Part shown: in pieces, positions 26,017-33,636 of the stretch
Position numbering within the stretch: position 1 is the stretch's first letter
Layout of the letters: the number at the start of each line of letters is the position of its first letter
Translations under genes and position numbers: made by a program
Notes under the pieces: generated by a model
Database searches by the model: none
What the model saw: the letters and a program-made list of their open reading frames with translations, nothing else
Told to the model about the DNA's origin: nothing
DNA from: RU20A sp042610495
Lineage (GTDB): Bacteria > Pseudomonadota > Alphaproteobacteria > Rhizobiales > Rhizobiaceae
Length of the DNA: 64,000 nucleotides
Direction of reading: 5' to 3'
Assembly (NCBI RefSeq): GCF_042610495.1
Contig: NZ_JBHGAP010000001.1
Coordinates: 1,612,001-1,676,000 of the forward strand

Positions 26017-27033
26017 TCAGTTCAGGCGTTCGATACAGAAGTCGATGACTTCGAGCAGGGCCGATTTCAGCGCCGAGGCCGGCATCGGCGCCAGCGCGTC
26101 CCGGGCGATGGTGCCGTAATGCTGGGCGCGCGCGATCGTATCGCCAAGGCCATTGTAGCGGGTGATGAGGGCGAGAGCCTTTTCCAGGTTTTCGTCGCCA
26201 TTCTCCCCGCCCTCGATCGCCGTGCGCCAGAACTGACGCTCGTCCGGCGTGCCACGGCGATAGGAGAGGATGACCGGCAGGGTGATCTTGCCCTCGCGGA
26301 AGTCGTCGCCGACATTCTTGCCCAGCTCGGCGGCCGAACCGCCATAGTCGAGCACGTCATCGACGAGCTGGAAGGCGAGCCCGAGGTTCATGCCGTAGGA
26401 TTTCAGCGCATTGCGCTCGGCGCGCGAGGCACCCGCAATGATCGGCCCGACTTCGGCGGCGGCGGCAAAGAGCGCGGCCGTCTTGGCACGGATCACCTGC
26501 AGGTAATCGTCCTCTGTCGTCTCCATGTTCTTGGCGACGGAGAGCTGCAGCACCTCGCCCTCGGCGATCACGGAAGCGGCGGTGGAGAGCACGTCGAGCG
26601 CATCCAGCGAGCCGACGTCCACCATCATGCGGAAGGCCTGGCCGAGCAGGAAATCGCCGACGAGCACGCTTGCCTGGTTGCCCCAGATGGTGCGGGCCGT
26701 GGATTTGCCGCGGCGCAGGTCGCTTTCGTCCACAACATCGTCATGCAGGAGCGTTGCCGTGTGCATGAACTCGACGCTGGTGGCGAGCTTGATGTGGCTG
26801 TCGCCGGCATAGCCGAACATGGCGGCGGAGGCGAGCGTCAGCATGGGGCGCAGCCGCTTGCCGCCGGACGAAATCAGGTGGTTGGCCACCTCAGGGATCA
26901 TCTGCACGTCGGAGCCGGCCTTGGAGAGGATAAGCTGGTTCACCCGCTCCATGTCGCCCTTGGTGAGATCCACCAGCGGCTTCACCGATGCCTGCCTGTT
27001 CTTGCTGTCTTCCAGCGATACGACGACGCCCAA
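26017..27033 (-). CDS. ispB: Polyprenyl (octaprenyl-type) diphosphate synthase
   Basis: Trans-prenyltransferase making the long isoprenoid tail used by UbiA for ubiquinone (338 aa). The first Asp-rich motif is LLHDDVVDESDLRRG and the second is FQLVDDVLDYGG. GGKRLRPMLTLASA is the isopentenyl-diphosphate-binding motif. The start is an unusual TTG at 27033: GGAG lies 9 nt before it, and the following residues (GVVVSLEDSKNRQASVKPLV) match the usual family N terminus. The frame to 27375 would run into the divergent DUF2007 gene. Chain length cannot be read from sequence; rhizobia usually make Q10. Confidence 0.93.
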   Translation of the reverse strand: MGVVVSLEDSKNRQASVKPLVDLTKGDMERVNQLILSKAGSDVQMIPEVANHLISSGGKRLRPMLTLASAAMFGYAGDSHIKLATSVEFMHTATLLHDDVVDESDLRRGKSTARTIWGNQASVLVGDFLLGQAFRMMVDVGSLDALDVLSTAASVIAEGEVLQLSVAKNMETTEDDYLQVIRAKTAALFAAAAEVGPIIAGASRAERNALKSYGMNLGLAFQLVDDVLDYGGSAAELGKNVGDDFREGKITLPVILSYRRGTPDERQFWRTAIEGGENGDENLEKALALITRYNGLGDTIARAQHYGTIARDALAPMPASALKSALLEVIDFCIERLN

Positions 27034-27193
27034 AACCCGGACTCCTGTTGCATTTCTGAAAAGAACAATAGAAACCGGGGCACCGGGCGGCAAGAGGCGA
27101 ATTGTCTCGTCGTCCGAAAGACACAAGGGAAACCTGCCCCGGAAGGGTGCGGATGAAGACGGCAAGGCCGCAACAAGGGCCACGGGCGAGACC

Positions 27194-27436
27194 ATGAAAG
27201 AACTGATCCGCACCAACGACGCCGTCGTGCTTTCCTTTTCGCAGAGCCTTTTGAAGGAGGCAGGGATCGCCTGCCTCGTGGCTGACCAGGGCATGAGCGT
27301 TCTGGAAGGCTCGCTCGGCCTGCTGCCGCGCCGCCTGCTGGTGCCGAGCGAGGATGCCGAAGAAGCGCGCAGCATCCTTGCCGATGCCGGCCTCGCCCAC
27401 GAGCTTCGCCCGCCGGAGGAGGAAGGCGGATGGTAA
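27194..27436 (+). CDS. DUF2007 (putative signal-transducing) small protein
   Basis: An 80-aa protein beginning MKELIRTNDAVVLSFSQSLL, followed by EAGIACLVADQGMSVLEGSL and LLPRRLLVPSEDAEEARSIL. This is the PII-like DUF2007 pattern: a short alpha/beta fold whose last helix starts at DAEEARxIL. The function is unknown. Its stop overlaps the ATG of the methyltransferase gene by 7 bp, so the two are translationally coupled. It is divergent from the polyprenyl synthase gene by 160 bp. Confidence 0.85.
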   Translation: MKELIRTNDAVVLSFSQSLLKEAGIACLVADQGMSVLEGSLGLLPRRLLVPSEDAEEARSILADAGLAHELRPPEEEGGW

Positions 27437-28254
27437 CGTCACCAGCCGCACCGGCATCGAGGGACGCGGCCGATCTCGGACGCACCGTGGATGCCTTCCA
27501 TCGCGGACGTTTCCATGTCGTGCAGCCGGAAAAGCGCGGCCATCGCTCCGGCATGGATGCCATGCTGCTGGCAGCGCTGGTGACGGGCGACGGGCCGATG
27601 CGGGTCGCCGATCTCGGCGCCGGCGCGGGTGCCGCCGGTCTTGCGGTTGCCGCACGGCTGCCCCTTGCGGAGGTGCTTCTGGTCGAGCGCTCGCCGGTCA
27701 TGGCCGCCTTTGCCCGGGAAACCGTCGCCCATCCCGCCAATGCCCTCTTCGCGCCCCGCCTTGCCGTGGTCGAGGCGGATGTGACCTTGACCGGCCGCGC
27801 CCGCGTCGCAGCCGGCCTTGCCGACGATGCCTTCGACCACGTCATCATGAACCCGCCCTTCAACGACGGCGCCGACCGCCGCACGCCGGATGCGCTGAAG
27901 GCCGAGGCGCATGCGATGACGGACGGGCTGATGGCGTCGTGGATCCGCACCGGCGCAGCCATGCTGAAACCCGGCGGGCAGCTTTCGCTGATCGCCCGGC
28001 CGGAATCGATTGCCGAGATCATCGACGCCTGCGGCCGCCGGCTCGGCGGTATCGAGATCACAGCACTCCACCCCCGCACCGGCGAAAACGCCGTGCGTAT
28101 CCTCGTCACGGCGATCAAGCAGAGCCGGGCGCGCCTCACCATCCGCGCGCCACTCATCATGCATGTCGAGGACGGACACCGCTTCGCCGACGATGTGGAT
28201 GACTTCAACAACGGCCGCGCCGCCTATGCCCGGAAGGGCCGGCCGGCGGGGTAG
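27430..28254 (+). CDS. tRNA1(Val) A37 N6-methyltransferase-like protein
   Basis: A 274-aa SAM-dependent N6-adenine methyltransferase of the TrmN6/YfiC type. The N-terminal segment PEKRGHRSGMDAMLLAA and the SAM-binding VADLGAGAGAAGLAVAARL are followed by the catalytic NPPFN of adenine-N6 enzymes. The likely substrate is tRNA, by family; an activity on other RNAs cannot be excluded. It is translated from ATG 27430 inside the end of the DUF2007 gene, and an S49 peptidase gene follows after 114 bp. Confidence 0.87.
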   Translation: MVTSPAAPASRDAADLGRTVDAFHRGRFHVVQPEKRGHRSGMDAMLLAALVTGDGPMRVADLGAGAGAAGLAVAARLPLAEVLLVERSPVMAAFARETVAHPANALFAPRLAVVEADVTLTGRARVAAGLADDAFDHVIMNPPFNDGADRRTPDALKAEAHAMTDGLMASWIRTGAAMLKPGGQLSLIARPESIAEIIDACGRRLGGIEITALHPRTGENAVRILVTAIKQSRARLTIRAPLIMHVEDGHRFADDVDDFNNGRAAYARKGRPAG

Positions 28255-28368
28255 ACGCCACGGCACCGCGCAGGCGATCACGCAGGCTTTTATCGGCCCT
28301 CCATTGCGTGGCGGCAGCCAATCCCTACATCCGGTCCATCCAGACCGACTGTTTCAGCAAGGCACGAC

Positions 28369-29238
28369 ATGAAAGCGTTTCTCAAAAAGCTGCTGCCCCG
28401 CAAGTTTCGCGGCGAGACCACCGTCATCCCGGTGGTGCGCCTGAACGGCGCGATCTTCGCCGGTGGCAGCCAGTTCCGCCCCGCCCTCAACCTCGCAAGC
28501 GTGGCGCCCCTGCTCGAACGCGCCTTCTCCGTAAAGGAAGCGCCGGCGGTGGCACTGTCGATCAATTCGCCTGGCGGGTCGCCGGTTCAGGCGCGGCTCA
28601 TCTACCAGCGCATCCGCGATCTCGCCGAGGAGAAGAACAAGCGCGTCATCGTCTTCGTCGAGGATGCGGCCGCCTCCGGCGGTTACATGATCGCGGTGGC
28701 GGGCGACGAGATCTTCGCCGACCCCTCCTCTATCGTCGGCTCGATCGGCGTCGTCTCCGGCGGCTTCGGCTTTCCGGAACTGTTGAAGAAGATCGGCGTC
28801 GAGCGGCGCGTCTATACGGCGGGCGAAAACAAGGCGATCCTCGATCCCTTCCAGCCGGAGCGCGAGAGCGACATCGACTATCTGAAGAGCCTGCAGCTCG
28901 AGATCCACCAGACCTTCATCGACATGGTGAAGGCCCGCCGCGGCACGAAGCTTGCCGATGATCCGACGCTCTTCTCCGGCCTCTTCTGGACCGGCACGAA
29001 GGGCCGCGAACTCGGCCTCGTGGATGGCATCGGCGATCTCAGCGGCACGCTGAAGCGCCGCTTCGGCGCCAAGGCGGAACTGCGCCTCATCCAGCCGGCC
29101 CGCGGCCTCTTCGGCCGCCGGGTCCCCGGCGTTTCGGCCAGTCTCGGCGATGCCGCCCGGCCGCTCGCCGCCTCGCTTGCTTCAGGCCTTGCCGAAGCGG
29201 CGGAGGAAAGGGCATTGTGGAGCCGATACGGCCTTTAA
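28369..29238 (+). CDS. S49 family serine peptidase (SppA/SohB-like)
   Basis: A 289-aa protease with one S49 catalytic domain. The serine lies in FVEDAAASGGYMIAVAG and the lysine probably in RRVYTAGENKAILDPF, a Ser/Lys dyad as in SppA. SINSPGGSPVQARLIYQ is the preceding conserved loop. The N terminus (MKAFLKKLLPRKFRGETT) is basic and has no clear membrane helix, unlike classical SppA, so it may be cytosolic or peripherally bound. It shares the strand with the methyltransferase gene before it and a small membrane protein after it. Confidence 0.91.
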   Translation: MKAFLKKLLPRKFRGETTVIPVVRLNGAIFAGGSQFRPALNLASVAPLLERAFSVKEAPAVALSINSPGGSPVQARLIYQRIRDLAEEKNKRVIVFVEDAAASGGYMIAVAGDEIFADPSSIVGSIGVVSGGFGFPELLKKIGVERRVYTAGENKAILDPFQPERESDIDYLKSLQLEIHQTFIDMVKARRGTKLADDPTLFSGLFWTGTKGRELGLVDGIGDLSGTLKRRFGAKAELRLIQPARGLFGRRVPGVSASLGDAARPLAASLASGLAEAAEERALWSRYGL

Positions 29239-29332
29239 GGCCGAAAGAACAAAAGACGGGACCGGCGGATAACACTCCGCCGCCCGGCCGCGTCCGCTCA
29301 GGACGCCGCCGACCCATGCACCGGAGGGGCCG

Positions 29333-29518
29333 ATGCCGCAACTGATCCTCATCCTGCTGATCGCCGGCATCGCCTGGCTCGGCTACCGCAAGTTCATCGC
29401 CGACGCCGAACGCCTCGCCCGCCAGCGCGAACGCGTGCGCCGCGAGCAGCAGACCGGCACGCAGGGCACGCTGATCAAGGATCCCGTGACGGGCGAATAT
29501 CGGGTGAAGAAGGATTGA
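29333..29518 (+). CDS. Small single-pass membrane protein, 61 aa
   Basis: An unrecognised 61-aa protein. It has an N-terminal hydrophobic helix (LILILLIAGIAWLGYRKF, residues 4-21) and then a highly charged, coiled-coil-like stretch (ERLARQRERVRREQQ). The tail is conserved-looking (LIKDPVTGEYRVKKD). GGAGGGG 3-9 nt before ATG 29333 supports translation. It sits 94 bp after the S49 peptidase gene and 102 bp before glyQ, an arrangement that suggests a conserved rhizobial gene. Confidence 0.75.
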   Translation: MPQLILILLIAGIAWLGYRKFIADAERLARQRERVRREQQTGTQGTLIKDPVTGEYRVKKD

Positions 29519-29620
29519 GCCAAGGCGGTTGGCGCCGCGGCACCGACCTTCACTGTTGACCTTCCTCCCCCTCTCGTGGCACTCGTCCGGCCATCTCCAC
29601 GGCATTCGGGCTATTTCACC

Positions 29621-30571
29621 ATGACCACCGTTCCCGACCACATGAATCCGAAGCGTTCGTTCCAGGCGTTGATCCTGACGCTACACGCCTACTGGGCGGA
29701 CAAGGGCTGCGCGGTACTCCAGCCCTACGACATGGAAGTCGGCGCCGGTACGTTCCACCCCGCAACGACGCTGCGCGCGCTCGGCCCGAAGCCCTGGCGC
29801 GCGGCCTATGTGCAGCCCTCGCGCCGGCCGACCGACGGACGCTATGGCGAAAACCCGAACCGTCTCCAGCATTACTACCAGTATCAGGTCATCCTGAAGC
29901 CGAACCCGTCGAACCTTCAGGAACTCTATCTCGGCTCGCTGGAGGCGATCGGGCTGGATCCGCTGCTGCACGACATCCGCTTCGTGGAAGACGACTGGGA
30001 AAGCCCGACGCTGGGGGCCTGGGGGCTGGGCTGGGAGTGCTGGTGCGACGGCATGGAAGTCTCGCAGTTCACCTATTTCCAGCAGGTCTGCGGCATCGAA
30101 TGCGCACCCGTCTCGGGCGAACTGACCTACGGCCTCGAGCGTCTCGCCATGTATGTGCAGGGCGTGGACAATGTCTACGATCTCAACTTCAACGGCCGCG
30201 AGGGCGACGAGAAGATCACCTACGGCCAGGTTTTCCTTCAGGCCGAGCAGGAATATTCGCGCCACAATTTCGAATATGCCAACACGGCGATGCTGCACCA
30301 GCATTTCATCGACGCCGAAACGGAGTGCCAGGCGCTTTTGTCCGCCGGCCACCCTTCGGAGCCCGGCATGCTGCACAAATGCGTGCTGCCGGCCTATGAC
30401 CAGTGCATCAAGGCCTCCCACGTCTTCAACCTGCTCGACGCCCGCGGTGTGATCTCCGTCACCGAGCGCCAGAGCTATATCCTGCGCGTGCGCACGCTGG
30501 CCAAGGCCTGCGGCGAAGCCTTCCTTCTGACGGATGCCGGCGGTGCAGTGCCGGGTGCGGTTGCTGCCTGA
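29621..30571 (+). CDS. glyQ: Glycyl-tRNA synthetase alpha subunit
   Basis: Catalytic subunit of the alpha2beta2 bacterial glycyl-tRNA synthetase (316 aa, standard length). The core is unmistakable: GCAVLQPYDMEVGAGTFHPA, YVQPSRRPTDGRYGENPNRL, LGWECWCDGMEVSQFTYFQQ and YGLERLAMYVQGVDNVYDL. ATG 29621 was chosen; ATG 29642 (MNPKRSFQ) is a shorter option. The partner gene glyS starts 5.7 kb downstream instead of adjacent. A hairpin at 30597 closes this transcript, so the two subunits are probably made from separate mRNAs. Confidence 0.97.
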   Translation: MTTVPDHMNPKRSFQALILTLHAYWADKGCAVLQPYDMEVGAGTFHPATTLRALGPKPWRAAYVQPSRRPTDGRYGENPNRLQHYYQYQVILKPNPSNLQELYLGSLEAIGLDPLLHDIRFVEDDWESPTLGAWGLGWECWCDGMEVSQFTYFQQVCGIECAPVSGELTYGLERLAMYVQGVDNVYDLNFNGREGDEKITYGQVFLQAEQEYSRHNFEYANTAMLHQHFIDAETECQALLSAGHPSEPGMLHKCVLPAYDQCIKASHVFNLLDARGVISVTERQSYILRVRTLAKACGEAFLLTDAGGAVPGAVAA

Positions 30572-30596
30572 CACGCGTGAATGACAAGAGTACGGA

Positions 30597-30629
30597 AATG
30601 CCGGACGCGCGCGTGTCCGGCATTGTCGT
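30597..30629 (+). terminator. Hairpin terminator after glyQ
   Basis: A 10-bp perfect stem, AATGCCGGAC with GTCCGGCATT, surrounds an 8-nt loop and is followed by GTCGTTTTC. It lies 25 bp after glyQ and 10 bp before the stop of the convergent gene, so it may serve both. Confidence 0.8.
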
Positions 30630-30634
30630 TTTCG

Positions 30635-31186
30635 TCAATGTTCGCTGTAGCCCGCCGTGAGGAGCGTGAGGGTCGCAGCCGGCGTGGCGGCTGCCGAGGG
30701 GTCGTCTGCAAAGAGCAGGAGGGGTCCCGACGCAAGACCATTCACGGCCAATAGCGCTGCCGGCGCGCGGGCAGCGATGGCGTTGATTGCCTGTTCGCGA
30801 CGAAGAGCCTCGTCAGTCTGCTCGCCATAAAGGTCCGTACGCGTCGCCTGGAGCCCGGCCCAAGCAGCCGTCGCCTCACCGCCGGCCGCGGCGCGGATCG
30901 CACGGCCCTGCTCGATAACGGCCATGTCGGGCGCATTGGTGTCGAACAGCGGCTGGTCTACATACACCGCGGGCTCATCCTGCGGCCACGCCGCGACCTC
31001 AGCGGAGAAAGCCTGTGTCGCGGCACGGTAGGCCCGCCCCTCCTCCATCAACGCCTCGTCCGGCGCATTCGGGTCGAACATCGGTTCGTCCATATAGGTC
31101 GGCACCGATGGTTCCGGACGCGGCCGCGTGTTGGGCGCAGAAAAGGGCAAGGGCGCGGCAGCGCCCACGGAGGCAATCGCGATCAT
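30635..31186 (-). CDS. Hypothetical protein with an internal duplication
   Basis: A 183-aa protein with no family I recognise. A 26-residue unit occurs twice: YMDEPMFDPNAPDEALMEEG (then RAYRAA) at about residues 31-56, and YVDQPLFDTNAPDMAVIEQG (then RAIRAA) at about 74-99. The N terminus (MIAIASVGAAAPLPFSAP) could be a short, poor signal peptide. The rest is Ala-rich with a mildly hydrophobic C-terminal part. GACAGGGA precedes ATG 31186. It lies in the accessory block between glyQ and lemA, next to an AT-rich upstream region. Confidence 0.6.
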   Translation of the reverse strand: MIAIASVGAAAPLPFSAPNTRPRPEPSVPTYMDEPMFDPNAPDEALMEEGRAYRAATQAFSAEVAAWPQDEPAVYVDQPLFDTNAPDMAVIEQGRAIRAAAGGEATAAWAGLQATRTDLYGEQTDEALRREQAINAIAARAPAALLAVNGLASGPLLLFADDPSAAATPAATLTLLTAGYSEH

Positions 31187-31315
31187 GATGTCCCTGTCGA
31201 ATTTCTTGTTGTTCCTTTCTGATACAGGACAGATCTTCAGATCACGTGCAGTGTTGCGGGCAAGTTTTACTCGAATTTCAGTCGAATTTTAGCGATTTTT
31301 ACTTGCACCAAGTCG

Positions 31316-31513
31316 TCAGATTGCGTCCGACTGGGCGCCGCCGAGCTGCCAGACCGGCTTCAGCGTCGGGTAGGCGCCGGTCGACAACTGTCCGGCATAG
31401 GTCTGTAGCGCGCGGCGGATGCCATGCGGCTTTTCGATCGGCTGCACGGAGGCCTGCATCAGGAAAAGCGTCGAGAAGGCGATGATGTTGATGAGCTTGG
31501 CGAGGGTGGACAT
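31316..31513 (-). CDS. Hypothetical small protein with N-terminal hydrophobic helix
   Basis: A 65-aa ORF: MSTLAKLINIIAFSTLFLMQ then ASVQPIEKPHGIRRALQTYA. The first 22 residues look like an uncleaved signal or single membrane helix; the remainder is soluble. The ribosome-binding site is weak, and another minus-strand frame overlaps it, so the gene is supported mainly by its hydrophobic start and sensible composition. The upstream neighbour is lemA, divergent by 150 bp. An AT-rich tract with a repeated TCGAATTT (about 31262-31307) lies just downstream. Confidence 0.45.
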   Translation of the reverse strand: MSTLAKLINIIAFSTLFLMQASVQPIEKPHGIRRALQTYAGQLSTGAYPTLKPVWQLGGAQSDAI

Positions 31514-31666
31514 GACGCTGGCTGCCGGCTTTGGGTTGATCCGATACCGTCACTTTCGTCCAAAGCGCCGCGCCGTGCCGTTCCGCCGGAAACAGGCCCC
31601 GCATTGCGGCTTTGCGCCCGCGGCGAAGTGCGGTAATCCTCCCGCCACTGTCAGGAGGAACTTCCC

Positions 31667-32218
31667 ATGCTGATCGGCCTTGCGATCCTCGCCGTCGCCG
31701 CGCTCTACCTCATCATCGTCTATAACGGTCTGGTGAAGGCCCGGCAGATGAAGGAGGAGGCGTGGTCGGGCATCGACGTGCAGTTGAAGCGGCGTGCCGA
31801 CCTCATTCCGAACCTCATCGAGACCGTGAAGGGCTATGCGGCCCACGAAAAGACGGTGCTGGAAGAGGTGGTCTCGCTGCGCAACCGCGCCCAGGCGGCG
31901 CCCTCTGGCGACGTGGCGGGCCGTGCGGCCATCGAAGGCGCGCTCTCGCAGGCGCTGGGGCGCATCGTGGCGCTGGCCGAGGCCTATCCCGATCTCAAGG
32001 CCAACCAGAATTTTGCCGAGCTGCAACGCAGCCTCGAAACGATCGAAGGCGAGATCCAGATGTCGCGGCGCTACTATAACGGCGCGGCGCGCGACCTGAA
32101 TGTCCGCGTGGAAAGCTTCCCCTCCAATCTCGTCGCCGGCCCCTTCGGCTTCACCAAGGCGCCCTATTTCGAGATCACCGACACGGCCGACCGCGCCGTG
32201 CCTTCCGTGAAGTTCTGA
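31667..32218 (+). CDS. lemA: LemA family membrane protein
   Basis: A 183-aa protein with an N-terminal membrane helix (LIGLAILAVAALYLIIVYN) and a cytoplasmic or periplasmic three-helix bundle. The LemA hallmark lies at about residues 40-60 (QLKRRADLIPNLIETVKGYA, followed by AHEKTVLEEV), and the C-terminal block is ARDLNVRVESFPSNLVAGPF. AGGAGG precedes ATG 31667. In many bacteria lemA is followed directly by a DUF2207/TPM-type gene; here aroA lies between lemA and the DUF2207 gene. The cellular role of LemA is not settled. Confidence 0.94.
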   Translation: MLIGLAILAVAALYLIIVYNGLVKARQMKEEAWSGIDVQLKRRADLIPNLIETVKGYAAHEKTVLEEVVSLRNRAQAAPSGDVAGRAAIEGALSQALGRIVALAEAYPDLKANQNFAELQRSLETIEGEIQMSRRYYNGAARDLNVRVESFPSNLVAGPFGFTKAPYFEITDTADRAVPSVKF

Positions 32219-32326
32219 TCTTCCGGAAAGAGCCGATCCGTCGTAGAGGACGGGCCGGCCGCGACAGGTTCGGTCAAAGCCGGACCACGGCCATTCCAGC
32301 AGACGACCGATATCGAGACAGGCGCC

Positions 32327-33601
32327 ATGACCCCTTCTTCCGGCAAGCTCACCATCACCCCCGCCAGCGGCCCGCTGAACGGCCATGTCGCCCCGCCCGG
32401 CTCGAAGTCGATCACCAACCGCGCCCTGCTGCTCGCCGGTCTTTCAGCCGGCACCAGCCGCCTGACGGGCGCGCTAAAAAGCGACGACACGCGCTACATG
32501 GCCGAGGCGTTGCGGGCCATGGGTGTCGCGATCGACGAGCCCGACGACACGACCTTCGTCGTCTCCGGCTCCGGCCGCCTGTCGGCGCCTGCAGCACCGC
32601 TCTTCCTCGGCAATGCCGGGACGGCAACACGCTTCCTAACGGCGGCAGCCGCCCTCGTCGACGGGACAGTCGTGGTCGACGGCGACGAACACATGCGCAA
32701 GCGGCCGATCCGCCCGCTGGTGGAGGCGCTGGTGCGCATGGGTGTGACGGCAGAAGCCCCGACCGGCTGCCCACCAGTAACGGTGAAGGGCACGGGACGC
32801 TTCGGCGAGACCCGCGTCGAGATCGATGGCGGGCTTTCCAGCCAGTATGTCTCCGCCCTGCTGATGGCGGCGGCCGGCAATGACCGGGCGATCGAAATCG
32901 CGCTGACGGGTGCCGATATCGGTGCGCGCGGCTATATCGACCTCACCACCGCAGCCATGGAAGCCTTCGGCGCAAAGGTGGAGCAGGCGAGCCCGACCAG
33001 CTGGCGCGTGGCGCCGACCGGCTACCGCGCCGCCGACTATCACATCGAGCCCGATGCCTCGGCCGCCACCTATCTCTGGGGTGCGGAAGTGCTGACGGGC
33101 GGGGCGATCGACATCGGTACGCCGGCGGCCGCCTTCTCGCAGCCCGATGCGCGCGCCTATGATTTCATCTCCAAGCTGCCGCACCTGCCCGCCGTGATCG
33201 ACGGCTCACAGATGCAGGACGCCATCCCGACCATTGCCGTACTCGCCGCCTTCAACGAAACGCCGGTCCGCTTCGTCGGCATCGCCAATCTGCGCGTCAA
33301 GGAGTGCGACCGCATCCGCGCGGTTTCGACCGGCCTCAATGCCATCCGTCCCGGCCTTGCCGTGGAAGAGGGTGACGACCTGATCGTCCATGCCGATCCG
33401 GCGCTGGCCGGCCAGCGTCTGCCGGCCGAGATCGACACCTTCGCCGACCACCGCATCGCCATGAGCTTCGCGCTCGCCGGCCTGAAGATCGACGGCATCA
33501 CCATTCTCGACCCGGCCTGCGTCGGCAAGACCTATCCCGGCTACTGGCGGGCGCTGGCATCGCTTGGCGTCGGGCTGACCGGCGACATTCCGAAGGGCTG
33601 A
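32327..33601 (+). CDS. aroA: 3-phosphoshikimate 1-carboxyvinyltransferase (EPSPS), class I-like
   Basis: Sixth step of the shikimate pathway, adding enolpyruvyl from PEP to shikimate 3-phosphate (424 aa). Active-site elements are present: PGSKSITNRALLLAGLS (Lys27, Ser28, Arg32), GNAGTATRF at 95-103, SSQYVSALLMAA, QDAIPTIAVLA with the catalytic Asp, LRVKECDRI, and DHRIAMSFALAGL. The pattern is class I/plant-like (HMRKRPI, DASAATYLWGAEVLTGG) rather than the CP4-like class II enzyme usual in rhizobia (NAxTGCRL, DPSSTAFPLVAAL). Phe103 replaces the Pro of the GNAGTAMRP loop. It lies between lemA and DUF2207, with no other aro gene nearby. Confidence 0.92.
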   Translation: MTPSSGKLTITPASGPLNGHVAPPGSKSITNRALLLAGLSAGTSRLTGALKSDDTRYMAEALRAMGVAIDEPDDTTFVVSGSGRLSAPAAPLFLGNAGTATRFLTAAAALVDGTVVVDGDEHMRKRPIRPLVEALVRMGVTAEAPTGCPPVTVKGTGRFGETRVEIDGGLSSQYVSALLMAAAGNDRAIEIALTGADIGARGYIDLTTAAMEAFGAKVEQASPTSWRVAPTGYRAADYHIEPDASAATYLWGAEVLTGGAIDIGTPAAAFSQPDARAYDFISKLPHLPAVIDGSQMQDAIPTIAVLAAFNETPVRFVGIANLRVKECDRIRAVSTGLNAIRPGLAVEEGDDLIVHADPALAGQRLPAEIDTFADHRIAMSFALAGLKIDGITILDPACVGKTYPGYWRALASLGVGLTGDIPKG

Positions 33602-33636
33602 TCCCGCCAACGAGACAGAAAGACGGAGGAACGGCA

